Assembly (NCBI GenBank): GCA_963808315.1
Contig: CAWEFK010000047.1
Span: 182,444-246,443, forward strand
Length of the DNA stretch: 64,000 nucleotides
Direction: 5' to 3'
Source: Palsa-504 sp963808315
Lineage (GTDB): Bacteria; Actinomycetota; Actinomycetes; Streptosporangiales; Streptosporangiaceae
Shown: positions 44,400 through 53,692 of the stretch, piece after piece
Layout: each line of letters opens with the position of its first letter
How positions within the stretch are numbered: the stretch's first letter is position 1
The notes under the pieces: generated by a model
Told to the model about the DNA's origin: nothing
What the model saw: only the letters and a program-made list of their open reading frames with translations
Databases searched by the model: none
Made by a program: the position numbers and the translations under genes

Positions 44400-45666
44400 A
44401 TGACCGAGCTTTCTGCCTGGCCGAAGCGGGCCGCCGGGGCGGCCGCACGGCTGCGACCCGCGCGGCCCGAGCCCGAGCTGGGCCAGCCGGCGCCGGATGA
44501 CATCACTCGCGGCCTGTTCTCCAGTGGTCGCCGCCTCGCGCGGACCCACCCGCTGGCGACCGACGCGCTGGTGGCGGCGGTGCTCCTGGCCCTGTCCTCG
44601 GTTTGGCTGGCGGGGTCGGCGTTCGCCAGCCCCGCGCGCCGCCATCTTCCAGACGGTGCTGATCGCCATGATCGCCGCTCGCCGCATCTGGCCCGCCGCG
44701 CGTTTTCCTCGCGGCCAGCGCCGTCGCGTTCGCCCAGTGGCTGGCGGGCTTCCCGCTGCTGGGGGACGCGTCGCTGCTGGTCGCGCTCTACACGGTCGCG
44801 GCCCACCAGTCACGGCTCCGCGCGCTGCTCGCCGCCGGACTGCTCGAAGCCGGCGCCGTCATGGCGGCCTTCAAGTGGGAGCCAGCCGGGACACCGGAAC
44901 GGTCGCTGATCTTCCTCACCGCTACCGTGATCGCCGCGCTGTTCACCGGCCTGACCGCGGCCTCGGGGAGCAGGTACCTGGCCTGGATGGACGAGCGCGC
45001 CCGCAGGCTCGAGACCGAGCGGGACCAGCAGGCCGCGATCGCGGCGTCCGGCGAGCGGACCCGGATCGCCCGTGAGCTCCACGACATCGTGTCCCACAGC
45101 CTGTCCGTGGTCATCACGCTGGCCGACGCCGCGGCCATCGTGGGCCGTGCCCACCCCGATCAGGGGGCGGAGGCGATGGCCGAGGTCGCCGAGGTCGGCC
45201 GGCGCGCCCTGGCCGACATGCGGGCGATGCTCGGCGTCCTGCGGACCGACGAGCCGCCGTCCGGGCTGGCTCCGCAGCCCGGTGTCGCCGAACTTGGAGG
45301 CGCTCGTCGACCGGGTCCGCGGCTACGGGCCTGTCGGCGGTCCTCGTCGTCGAAGGCACGCCCTTCTCGCTCGGCGCCGCCGCCGAGCTGACCGTTTACC
45401 GCATCGCGCAGGAGGCGCTGACCAACACGCTCAGGCACGCCACGGCCGGCCACGCGCAGGTCACCATCGCCTACGCCGATCCCGAGGTGACCGTGCGGGT
45501 GACCGACGACGGCCCCGGGGCGGCTCAGGCCCCAGGCCAGGGCCATGGCCTGCACGGCATGCGGGAACGGGTGGCCCTGCACCAGGGCACCCTGCGGGCC
45601 GGCCCCGCCGCCGGCGAAGGCTGGCTCGTCGAGGCGACCTTCCGACCGGAACAGCTGACCTCGTGA
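44400..45666 (+). pseudogene. Sensor histidine kinase (HisKA_3/NarL-partner type) with several frameshifts
   Basis: The gene reads MTELSAWPKRAAGAAARL, membrane helices to about 44860, then RTRIARELHDIVSHSLSVVI (HisKA_3 with the phosphorylatable His), and finally VYRIAQEALTNTLRHATAGH (N box) and VTDDGPGAAQAPGQGHGLHG (G boxes) to a stop at 45666. Joining these needs shifts near 44640, 44703, 45290 and 45326. All catalytic motifs survive, so four independent indels in an otherwise conserved gene argue for sequencing error. It is followed directly by its response regulator. Confidence 0.78.
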
Positions 45667-45693
45667 GCGAGCGACCCAGCATGAGCCATCTCC

Positions 45694-46356
45694 GTGCTGC
45701 TGACCGATGACCAGGCGTTGCTGCGCCGCGGTTTCCGCATGATCCTCGAGGCCGAGGGCGACATCACGGTCGTCGCGGAGGCGGGCAACGGCGAGGAAGC
45801 CGTCGACCTGGCCCGCCGTCACCTGCCCGACGTGGTGCTGATGGATATCCGGATGCCGGGCACCGACGGCATCGAGGCGACCCGGCGCATCGTCGCCGCC
45901 GACGTCCGGGTCCGGGTGCTGGTCCTGACGACGTTCGACCTCGACGAGTATGCGTTCGGCGCGCTGCGCGCCGGTGCCAGCGGCTTCTTGCTGAAGGACG
46001 TGCGCCCGGGCGATCTCGTCGCCGCCATCAGGACGGTCGCGGCGGGGGATGCGGTCATCTCACCCCGGGTGACCCGCCGCCTGCTGGAGGAGTACGCCCA
46101 GGTGCTGCCCCTGTCCGTCAGTCAGCAGGCCGAACGGTACCCGCAGCTGTCCGCGCTGACCGAGCGCGAGCGCGAGGTGCTGATCGCGGTGGCCAAGGGC
46201 CTGTCCAACGCCGAGATCGCGGCCGCCTTGTACGTGTCGGAGGCGACCGTGAAGTCCCACGTCGGCCGGATCCTGGCCAAGCTTGGCCTGCGCGACCGGG
46301 TCCAGGTCGTCGTGCTCGCCTACGAGGCAGGCCTCATCCAGCCCGGCGTGCACTGA
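45694..46356 (+). CDS. NarL/FixJ-family response regulator
   Basis: 220 aa from the GTG at 45694. The receiver domain has the acidic pair (LLTDDQ), the phospho-Asp in VVLMDIRMPGTDG, the Thr of VLTTFDLDEY and Lys of LLKDVRPG. The C-terminal LuxR helix-turn-helix is LTEREREVLIAVAKGLSNAE followed by IAAALYVSEATVKSHVGRIL. The usual start MSxISVLLTDDQ would need a small indel correction after the ATG at 45681, so the true start is probably 45681. Cognate regulator of the upstream kinase. Confidence 0.9.
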   Translation: MLLTDDQALLRRGFRMILEAEGDITVVAEAGNGEEAVDLARRHLPDVVLMDIRMPGTDGIEATRRIVAADVRVRVLVLTTFDLDEYAFGALRAGASGFLLKDVRPGDLVAAIRTVAAGDAVISPRVTRRLLEEYAQVLPLSVSQQAERYPQLSALTEREREVLIAVAKGLSNAEIAAALYVSEATVKSHVGRILAKLGLRDRVQVVVLAYEAGLIQPGVH

Positions 46357-46603
46357 ACCCGGCCGCCGCCGGGCAGGCCGGCGCGGGTAATCCGCCGAAA
46401 TACTCTTATATACTGACAAGGTGTGATCAGTCCTAGTGATGAGCTTTGCCCGTATTGCCTATTTCCCGAGGGCCGCGGATAGTGTTCGCTAGGTGTGTGG
46501 ATTGACAACTGCCTGCTGGACGGCGATCTAGACATCGTCTCCGCCCGGCGCTGCGCCCAGCCCCTGCTGAGCGCGCCCAGCCCGAGCACAGGAGACATCG
46601 ACC

Positions 46604-47749
46604 GTGATCATGCCTACGCATGCACAAATATGGGAGCAGGAGGACGCCAGCGCCCCGGCGCCTGCGCCCGGCGAATACTATCCATTTGCCCTCCCTGCCG
46701 ACCTTCCAGAGGTTATTCAAGCCCTCGGTAAGCACTTTAGCCGGGCTGAGCCACGGCAACGTGCGATCTCATACATGACGGGTCTCCTGTCGAATGTGTC
46801 GCGTAAGAACGGCTGCAATCTAGCCGCCTATGCACGTGAACAGGTACCCGATGGGATGCATCGCCTTCTTACCACAGCTAAGTGGGATGTCGATGGCGTC
46901 CGTGATGAGCTGGGACTGTATGTGGTGAGCCGACTGCGCAGCAAAGACGCCGTTCTTGCGGTCGGACAGACCAGCTTCCCGAAAAAGGGTGATTATTCGG
47001 CCGGCGTACAGCGTCAGTTCAGTGAGACCTCGCGGCGTATCGAGAACTGTCAGATCGGGCTATTCCTCTGTTACAGCAGCCCGACTGGGGCGGCCTTCAT
47101 CGACCGGGAGTTGTACCTGCCCGAGGAGTGGTGGAAGGACAGCGAGCGCTGCGCCGGCGCCGGGATCACGCAAAAGGCTTTCGCTAGCCGCGCCGACCTG
47201 GCATTGAAGATGCTTCGGCGCGCGTTCGATAACGAGGTGCCTCACTCATGGGTGGTCATCTCGGAAATCGACAGCTCCGTCAGCCGCATCAGCGACTGGC
47301 TGGAGGCCCACCAGCTGCCGTACCTCATGAAGATACGGTCGTCGATGCGGCTGGGCATACAGGTGGGCCCGCGCATCATCGAGATGCGGGCCGAGGACAT
47401 CCTGCGGCAGGCTCCCATCCTGCACCTTCGCGGATTCCAGGGCCGCGAGACCCAGTGGCTCCGGCTCACCCTCGAACTCAGCCCTCGCACGGACACGGTG
47501 CGCTGGCTGCTTATCCACCGCAACCTGGCCGGCAAGCGGCTCACCTACTACCAGGCCTTCGGGAAGATCGGCACGACCCTGCTGGAGCTCGCCCAGCTGG
47601 TTCCGGCGTGCAGCGTCGTCAGCCATGAGCTCGCGCTGGCGAAGTCCAAGGTGGGACTGGCCGAGTACGAGGCGCGGCGCTATGGAGCCTGGTACCGTCA
47701 CATCACCCTGTCCCTGCTCGCGCACGCGCTACTGCCTAAGACGGATTGA
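46604..47749 (+). CDS. IS701-transposase-derived protein with catalytic triad lost
   Basis: 381 aa. The whole length follows IS701-type DDE transposases: FSRAEPRQRAISYMTGLLSN at the start, YSAGVQRQFSETSRRIENCQ and RELYLPEEWW in the middle, and KVGLAEYEARRYGAWYRHIT at the end. The usual D in VDETGFLKKG is replaced (AVGQTSFPKKG, 119-129). The second Asp (WVTADExYG) becomes Ser220 (WVVISEIDS). The Glu of WAIEECF becomes Ser340 (CSVVSHELA). Otherwise the frame is intact with GGAG before the GTG. It is probably a domesticated DNA-binding protein at the edge of the cluster. Confidence 0.75.
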   Translation: MIMPTHAQIWEQEDASAPAPAPGEYYPFALPADLPEVIQALGKHFSRAEPRQRAISYMTGLLSNVSRKNGCNLAAYAREQVPDGMHRLLTTAKWDVDGVRDELGLYVVSRLRSKDAVLAVGQTSFPKKGDYSAGVQRQFSETSRRIENCQIGLFLCYSSPTGAAFIDRELYLPEEWWKDSERCAGAGITQKAFASRADLALKMLRRAFDNEVPHSWVVISEIDSSVSRISDWLEAHQLPYLMKIRSSMRLGIQVGPRIIEMRAEDILRQAPILHLRGFQGRETQWLRLTLELSPRTDTVRWLLIHRNLAGKRLTYYQAFGKIGTTLLELAQLVPACSVVSHELALAKSKVGLAEYEARRYGAWYRHITLSLLAHALLPKTD

Positions 47750-48257
47750 GGGCGCGTGCCGCCTCGGCGTTCCTGCCATCCAAGTACAGGGCGAGCACGT
47801 AGCTGGCGATGGCGAGCGCGCATAGACCGGCCATTATCAGCGAGCTGAAGTCCTTGTTGAAGACGAGAAAGCTGATGCCGTTGAAAGCCGCGCCGATAAT
47901 GAACGCCGCGCCACAGCTCATCGACCAGATCCAAAGGGCGCTGCGGCTGCGGGCGGCGAGCACGATGCATTCAATTCCGACCAGAACGAGCAGGCATCCG
48001 AGTGCGGCGTGCGCGGCAAGCCACGTGCTCGAGCCAACGGAGAGCGCCCAGCCCAGGGCGCTCGCCCCGCCAGAGAAATAGTTGTGCGCATTGGCGCCAG
48101 GATGCTGGTCCGGGATGCTGACGTACAGGTTGTTGATCATGCCAAGGAAGAACTGCACAAGGAGGCCCAGGGACATGAAGATGGCGCGGTTCCGAAGTCG
48201 CCGCCGCCGCGCCGGTGCCCGCTGTGTCGTCTTCTGCCTGCGTGCGGTAATAGTCAT
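47736..48257 (-). CDS. Four-helix membrane protein of unknown function
   Basis: 173 aa from the ATG at 48257 (MTITARRQK). A strongly basic N terminus is followed by four helices (IFMSLGLLVQFFLGMINNLY, WLAAHAALGCLLVLVGIECI, ALWIWSMSCGAAFIIGAAFN, LIMAGLCALAIASYVLALYL). Its 3' end overlaps the transposase-like gene by 14 bp in the opposite direction. It is divergent from the fused ABC exporter. Confidence 0.7.
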   Translation of the reverse strand: MTITARRQKTTQRAPARRRRLRNRAIFMSLGLLVQFFLGMINNLYVSIPDQHPGANAHNYFSGGASALGWALSVGSSTWLAAHAALGCLLVLVGIECIVLAARSRSALWIWSMSCGAAFIIGAAFNGISFLVFNKDFSSLIMAGLCALAIASYVLALYLDGRNAEAARALNPS

Positions 48258-48416
48258 GGCTATCAATGTACAAGCTTCGGCGTTGAAACGGCAGTCGTCG
48301 TTCTCGCTATACCAGCTACTCCCGCAGGTGCGCTAGAAGTGCGGTCCTGACGAATTTCCGCCTTGCGTACCGCAGCCCGCTCGGTGACGCCCTGCTACGC
48401 TCAATCGGGAGGCTTG

Positions 48417-50120
48417 ATGATTCGCTACCTGCAGCTTGAAGTCGTTCGCGCACTACGCGACTCGCGTTACGTGGTGCTGGCCCTCGGGGCCCCGGTTGGC
48501 TTTTACCTTCTCTTCGCCGAGATTTTTTCTGCTCAGTCGTCCCAGGACGGCGGCCTGCCGTCGTCGGTTGAACTCATGGTGGCGATGGCCACATTCGGCG
48601 CCATGTGGGGTGCGCTGTCCTCGACGGCGCCACGGCTGGCCCGTGATCGGGACCGGGGCTGGCTCAACGTGCTCCGGGTGACGCCGCTGTCCCCGGCGAG
48701 CGTGCTAGCGGCTCGGATCGCTGCGGGCCTGATCGTCTCGGCTCCCGCCATCGTCGCGGTCGGCATTACCGCGCGGCTGGCCCACTCGGTTCAGCTATCG
48801 GCTGGCCAGTGGGTCATCGGGTTCGTCGTGTTGTGGATCGCAACCCTGCCGTTCGTCATCCTCGGCATCGCGATCGGCATGCTGACCGACAGCACGACGG
48901 CGTACGGCGTCACGCTTGGCCTGTACATAGCGCTCGCCGCACTGGGCGGCCTGTGGGTCCCGCCGGAGAACTTCCCGTCGGGCCTGCTCCATGTGGCCCA
49001 GATACTGCCGTCCTACAACCAGGCCGACCTCGGCTGGCGGATAGCCGCGAACAAGGCGCCGACCGCTGGCAGCCTCATCGTACTGGCGGCGTGGACGGTC
49101 GGCCTGGTGCTGATCGCCTATCTGGCCGGATCCGGGATCAGGCTGGTGCCGCGCCGGAAGCGGCCGCAGGCCGAGCTGCCGGCCCTCGCGCCGGCTCCGC
49201 GCGGCAGCGGTGCCGAGGAGGTAAACATCCCGGCGGTCAGCCTGGTCCAGGTAACCAAGAGCTATGGGTCGGTGCGAGCGCTGGACCGGCTCGACCTGCA
49301 GATCCCGGCGGGGAGTTCGGTCGCCTTGCTCGGACCCAACGGCGCAGGCAAGACGACAGCCATCGGCATCATGCTGGGGCTCCGCGGGGCCGACAGCGGC
49401 ACGGTGACACTGTTCGGCGAGCGGCCGCGAACGGCCATCATTAACGGCAGGGTCGGCGCCATGTTGCAAGACGCGGAGCTGATGTCCGGGGTCAGGGTCG
49501 GTGAACTGCTGCGCTTCATCCGCAGCCTGTATCCCGATCCGCTCGACTACGATTCGACGGTCCGGAGCACCGGGCTGGAAGAACTCGTCGGCCGCCGGAC
49601 CGACCGGTTGTCTACCGGCCAGGTCCAGCGGGTGAGCTTTGCTATCGCCCTCATCGGCAACCCGCAGCTCATGGTGCTTGACGAGCCCACGGCCGGCCTG
49701 GACGTCCGCGCTCAGCAGGGCTTCTGGGACGACATCAAGGTCTTCAGGGCCAGCGGCCGCACCGTGCTGTACTCCACCCACTACCTGGAGGAAGCCGACA
49801 AGAACGCGGACCGGATCATCGTGATCCAAGGTGGCCGCCCGGTGGCTGACGGCACGCCGCGCGAGGTAAGGGTGGCCGGCGGCGCGCACTTGACTGTCCG
49901 GTTCCGGTTGACCGATCAGCCGCGCTCAGACCTGAGCCGTCTGCCCGGAGTCACCTCGGTCGAACGCGACGGTTGCGACGTGACGCTGCACACCACGGAC
50001 TCCGACGCCACCGTCTGGAGCCTGTACGACATGCGCCACGACATAGCCGACCTGGAAATCACCGGAGGTGGCCTCCGAGACGCCTTCCTTTCCCTGACCG
50101 ACGCCGGCCAGCTCACCTAG
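48417..50120 (+). CDS. ABC-2 exporter, permease and ATPase fused in one polypeptide
   Basis: 567 aa. Residues 1-255 are an ABC-2-type membrane domain of about six helices (LEVVRALRDSRYVVLALGAP, SPASVLAARIAAGLIVSAPA, YGVTLGLYIALAALGGLWVP). Residues 285-500 are the ATPase: Walker A LLGPNGAGKTT, signature LSTGQVQRV, Walker B LMVLDEPTAGLD, H-loop STHY. Most antibiotic exporters of this kind have separate genes, so the membrane-first fusion is notable. GGGAGG precedes the ATG. It is separated from the convergent DrrAB-like pair by a strong hairpin. Confidence 0.88.
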   Translation: MIRYLQLEVVRALRDSRYVVLALGAPVGFYLLFAEIFSAQSSQDGGLPSSVELMVAMATFGAMWGALSSTAPRLARDRDRGWLNVLRVTPLSPASVLAARIAAGLIVSAPAIVAVGITARLAHSVQLSAGQWVIGFVVLWIATLPFVILGIAIGMLTDSTTAYGVTLGLYIALAALGGLWVPPENFPSGLLHVAQILPSYNQADLGWRIAANKAPTAGSLIVLAAWTVGLVLIAYLAGSGIRLVPRRKRPQAELPALAPAPRGSGAEEVNIPAVSLVQVTKSYGSVRALDRLDLQIPAGSSVALLGPNGAGKTTAIGIMLGLRGADSGTVTLFGERPRTAIINGRVGAMLQDAELMSGVRVGELLRFIRSLYPDPLDYDSTVRSTGLEELVGRRTDRLSTGQVQRVSFAIALIGNPQLMVLDEPTAGLDVRAQQGFWDDIKVFRASGRTVLYSTHYLEEADKNADRIIVIQGGRPVADGTPREVRVAGGAHLTVRFRLTDQPRSDLSRLPGVTSVERDGCDVTLHTTDSDATVWSLYDMRHDIADLEITGGGLRDAFLSLTDAGQLT

Positions 50121-50127
50121 TACGCTG

Positions 50128-50162
50128 GTGCGCTGACCGGGAACGTTCCCCGGTCAGCGCAC
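50128..50162. terminator. Strong bidirectional hairpin between convergent exporter genes
   Basis: A perfect 14-bp stem (GTGCGCTGACCGGG and its complement) encloses a 7-nt loop, AACGTTC. It starts 7 bp after the fused exporter stop and ends 19 bp before the convergent permease stop. No T-run follows, which is common for actinomycete terminators. Confidence 0.8.
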
Positions 50163-50181
50163 TACGGCAAGCCGCCTGGCC

Positions 50182-50946
50182 TCAGGCGATGGCATCGCGG
50201 ACGACCCGGGTCGCCCAGGTAACCACCAGCACGCACAGGGGTACCAGCACGGCGAAGGCCTGCCAGACGGCCGGGTTGCTCAGCGTCCCGCCGGCCAGCA
50301 GCCGGGACGCCTGCACCGCGTAGTACAGCGGGTTGAAGTGCGCCATTATCTGCACAAATGACGGCGCCAGCGAAATCGGCAGCAGCACGCCCGCCAGCAG
50401 CAGCGTCGGCAGGTTCAGGGCGTTGATGATGGCCGCGAAGCCGCTGATCTGCTTGGTGACGAGCGCGATCGCGATGGAGAACGCCGCCATGATGGCCATC
50501 AGTATCGCCAGCATCGCCACCAGCACGACCAGACCGAGCCAGTGAATCCTGAAGCCAAGGAAGAGGCTGAGGACCACCACGAAAGCGTCGAACACAAACA
50601 TCAGCATCATGCTGGCCAGGATCGGAGCGGTCAGGATGGCGATCCGGCTGGCGGGAGTGACCCTGAGCCGCTCGATGACGCCATCCTTGAGCTCGAAGAG
50701 GGTGCCGTAACCGGAGCTGATGCCGCTGGTGAACGCGAGCAGAGCCAGGATCCCCGGCAGGAACAGGTCAAGCACGTTCCCGTGCAGGTTCAGGCCGGGC
50801 ACGCCGATCAGGTGCTTGAGCAGCGGCATGAACAGGGCCAAGTACAGGATCGGGGTCAAGAAGCCCACCACCAGCCACACCGGGTTCCGCAGCAGGTGGG
50901 TCAGGTACCGGTGGAACAGCAGGCCGATGTCCCGGCCGGTGCTCAT
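50182..50946 (-). CDS. ABC-2 exporter permease, DrrB-like
   Basis: 254 aa with six membrane helices and the ABC-2 features of daunorubicin-resistance-type permeases (LRNPVWLVVGFLTPILYLAL, GVIERLRVTPASRIAIL, IALVTKQISGFAAIINALNL, NPLYYAVQASRLLAGG). Its start overlaps the stop of the upstream ATPase by 4 bp, so they are translated together. Probable role: efflux of, or self-resistance to, the cluster product. Confidence 0.9.
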   Translation of the reverse strand: MSTGRDIGLLFHRYLTHLLRNPVWLVVGFLTPILYLALFMPLLKHLIGVPGLNLHGNVLDLFLPGILALLAFTSGISSGYGTLFELKDGVIERLRVTPASRIAILTAPILASMMLMFVFDAFVVVLSLFLGFRIHWLGLVVLVAMLAILMAIMAAFSIAIALVTKQISGFAAIINALNLPTLLLAGVLLPISLAPSFVQIMAHFNPLYYAVQASRLLAGGTLSNPAVWQAFAVLVPLCVLVVTWATRVVRDAIA

Positions 50947-51956
50947 GCTGCCGCCGTCCCGTCAGAGTCGTCCGTACCGGCCAGTGACCGGCCGGTTTTC
51001 CTCAGGTAGACGTCGTCCAGGCTCGGCTCGGCCAGCGTGATGGACCGGACCCTGATGCCGTCCCCGTCGAGCAGCCGGATAAGAGTGGGCAGCACGGTGT
51101 CACCGTCATCGACGTAGAAGCGGATCATGTGGTCAATGGTCGTGAGGTCCCGCACGTACGACTGCCGCCGCAGCAGCGGCAGGGCGCGCTCGGCGTCCTG
51201 GCCGTCCTGCCTGAGCGTGATGGCGATGGCGTCGCCGAGGACCTGCTTCTTCAGGTCCCTGGGCGTGCCCAGGGCGACGACCTGGCCGTGGTCGATAATC
51301 ATCAGCCGGTCACAGAGCACGTCGGCCTCCTCCAGGTAGTGCGTGGTAAGAAACAGCGTGGTCCCGCGATCGCGAAGTTCGCGAACGCAAGCCCACAGGC
51401 TGGCGCGGCTGCGCGGGTCAAGACCGGTCGTCGGCTCGTCGAGGAACAGCACGGCTGGTTCGTGCACGACGCCGAGCGCCACGTCGAGCCGGCGACGCTG
51501 CCCGCCTGAGTAGGTTTTGACCCGGCGATCGACGAAACCGCCGAGATCGAGCTGCTCCACGAGTCCGGTCACTCGCTGGGTGGCTCGCGCCCGCGACTGC
51601 CCGTACAGGCGTCCCTGCAGGACCAGGTTCTCTCGCCCGGTACTGATCTCGTCCGCTCCGCCGAGCTGGCTCACGTAGCCAATCCGCGAGCGGACCCGCT
51701 TCGGCTCCCTGGCGACATCGAAGCCGGCCACGACCGCGCGGCCGGACCCTATCGGTATCAGCGTGGTCAGCATCCGCAGGGTAGTCGTCTTGCCCGCGCC
51801 ATTCGGTCCCAGGAAACCGAAAATCTCACCCTTCCGCACCTCGATATTGACCGAGCGCACCGCCTGGACCGCGCCCTGCCCTGACCCGAAAGTTTTGGAC
51901 AGCTCATGTGCCGTGATTACATTCTCTTCGGTGCTAATGTTATTATCCTCGTGCAT
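50943..51956 (-). CDS. ABC exporter ATPase, DrrA-like
   Basis: 337 aa. Walker A FLGPNGAGKTTTLRML, signature YSGGQRRRLDVAL, Walker B VLFLDEPTTGLD, and H-loop TTHYLEEAD are all present. The C-terminal extension ending LAEPSLDDVYLRKTGRSLAG contains the D-D-V-x-L-x-x-T-G motif typical of DrrA-type proteins. The ATG at 51956 is preceded by GGAG at a good distance; in-frame starts at 51962 and 51968 are alternatives. First gene of the exporter pair. Confidence 0.92.
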   Translation of the reverse strand: MHEDNNISTEENVITAHELSKTFGSGQGAVQAVRSVNIEVRKGEIFGFLGPNGAGKTTTLRMLTTLIPIGSGRAVVAGFDVAREPKRVRSRIGYVSQLGGADEISTGRENLVLQGRLYGQSRARATQRVTGLVEQLDLGGFVDRRVKTYSGGQRRRLDVALGVVHEPAVLFLDEPTTGLDPRSRASLWACVRELRDRGTTLFLTTHYLEEADVLCDRLMIIDHGQVVALGTPRDLKKQVLGDAIAITLRQDGQDAERALPLLRRQSYVRDLTTIDHMIRFYVDDGDTVLPTLIRLLDGDGIRVRSITLAEPSLDDVYLRKTGRSLAGTDDSDGTAAA

Positions 51957-52131
51957 CGCCATCTCCAAGCGCAGCCGATATAGGCAGGCTCAGCATATCT
52001 GTAGTGTCAGCTCTAACGCCCGGTATATGTGCGGAAGACTCCCTGCCTTGCCCCGTTGCGCCTTGCCCATCGTAACCTGATGAGATCTTATTGTTTACAA
52101 GATATCTGCGCACAGGAAAAGGGGAATTGAG

Positions 52132-52548
52132 ATGGACGAGCCTGGAGTCGCGCGCCTGGTACGCCTGCCAGAGCAGCTCGATGAACGGGGCGGCCTGGTC
52201 GTCATTGAAAGCGACCAGGAAATCCAGTTCAATATCAGCCGTGTCTTCTACTCCTACGGCGTTCCCTCAAACGTTACCCGTGGCGGACATGCGCACAGGG
52301 AACTTCAGCAATCCATTATCGCTTTGTGCGGAAGTCTCACCGTGCTGATCGATGACGGCACGAGCCGCACGAGGCATGTTCTCGATCAGCCGAGCCTTGG
52401 CCTCTATGTCCCGCCGATGAACTGGGTTGACCTGGAGGATTTCACGCCCGGTGCTGTGTGCCTCGTTCTCGCTTCGCTGCCGTACGACAAAGCTGACTAC
52501 CTCCACGACTACGACGAGTTTGTTCACGAAAAGCTGGGCACCGGATGA
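52132..52548 (+). CDS. TDP-4-oxo-6-deoxyglucose 3,4-ketoisomerase (FdtA/QdtA family)
   Basis: 138 aa WxcM-like cupin. The catalytic signature RGGHAHRELQQSIIALCGSL carries the two His residues; VPPMNWVDLEDFTPGAVCLV and LASLPYDKADYLHDYDEF complete the family pattern. FdtA yields the galacto-configured and QdtA the gluco-configured 3-oxo sugar; sequence alone does not decide which. The following 3-aminotransferase overlaps by 4 bp, as in known fdtA-fdtB and qdtA-qdtB pairs. AAAGGGG precedes the ATG. Confidence 0.85.
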   Translation: MDEPGVARLVRLPEQLDERGGLVVIESDQEIQFNISRVFYSYGVPSNVTRGGHAHRELQQSIIALCGSLTVLIDDGTSRTRHVLDQPSLGLYVPPMNWVDLEDFTPGAVCLVLASLPYDKADYLHDYDEFVHEKLGTG

Positions 52549-53668
52549 AGATTCCGTTTGCGGATTTGCGGGCCCCCTACGTCGAGCTCCAGCGCGAGCT
52601 TGACGCGGCGTACCGCCGGGTGGCCGCGTCTGGCTGGTACCTCCTGGGCGCCGAGACAGAGGCATTCGAGGACGAGTTCGCCAGCTACTGCGGAGTCCGG
52701 CGTTGCGTGACGGTCGGCAGCGGTCTCGACGCGCTCATCTTGATCCTGCGGGCGCACGAGATCGGGCCGGGCGATGAGGTCATCGTCCCGGCGCACACGT
52801 GCCTGGCCACCTGGCTGGCGGTGACCGCGGTTGGCGCGCGGCCGGTGCCGGTCGAGCCGGACCCGGTCACCTGCAACATCGACCCGGCCCGGATCCCGGC
52901 GGCGATCACCGCGCGCACCAGGGCGATCATCGCCGTCCACCTGTACGGCCTGCCCGCCGAAATGGACGCGATCAGCAGCGTGGCCGCCGCGCATGGGATC
53001 ACGGTCATCGAGGACGCTGCTCAGGCGCATGGTGCCAGGCACCGGGGGAAGCGGGTCGGCGGGCTGTCCGCCGCCGCCGCGTTCAGCTTCTACCCGACGA
53101 AGAACCTGGCTGCCTCGGGCGACGGGGCGCGGTGCTGACCGACGACGACCGCATCGCCGACCGGGTGCGCCTGCTGCGCAACTACGGCTTGCGGAACCGG
53201 TTGCACTTCGAGGTCAAGGGCATGAACTCGCGCCTCGACGAGCTGCAAGCCGCGTTCCTGCGGGTACGCCTGGCGCATCTGGACGCGTGGAACGCCAGCC
53301 GCGCCAAGGTCGCCGACCGGTACCTCGCTGGGCTGGCGGGGCTGCCCGGCCTCGTGCTGCCACCGAGCCCGGACTGGTCCGAACCGGTGTGGCACGTATT
53401 CGCCATCCGCCATCCCCGCCTGCTGCTCATTCAGCAGCAACTCACCGAGGCCGGGATCGGCACGCTGGTTCACTATCCCGAGCCGATTCACCTGTCCGGC
53501 GCCTTCGCCGAATACCGCTGGGCGCCGGGCGCCTTCCCGCTGGCCGAGCAGATCGCCGCGAGCGAGCTCAGCTTGCCGATGCGCCCGGATCTTGATGAGC
53601 CCGCGATTTCCCTGGTGATACAAGAGGTCACGGCGGCTGTGCTGGGCTGCGCTCAGCCGGTGCCGTGA
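52545..53668 (+). pseudogene. DegT/DnrJ/EryC1 sugar 3-aminotransferase (FdtB/QdtB type) with one missing base
   Basis: A PLP-dependent aminotransferase of 374 aa when corrected: PFADLRAPYVELQRELDAAY, TVGSGLDALILILRAHEIGP, ITVIEDAAQAHGARHRG, the PLP Lys186 in FSFYPTKNLAA, then after a shift LTDDDRIADRVRLLRNYGLR, NSRLDELQAAFLRVRL and HYPEPIHLSGAF. The frame breaks at 53124-53127, where GACGGGGCGCGG lacks one G of the expected GACGGGGGCGCGG. Since the partner isomerase is intact, the lesion is probably a read error in a G-run. It would make a TDP-3-amino-3,6-dideoxyhexose. Confidence 0.85.
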
Positions 53669-53692
53669 TCATGTCTGGAAGGGCGCTCAGTC

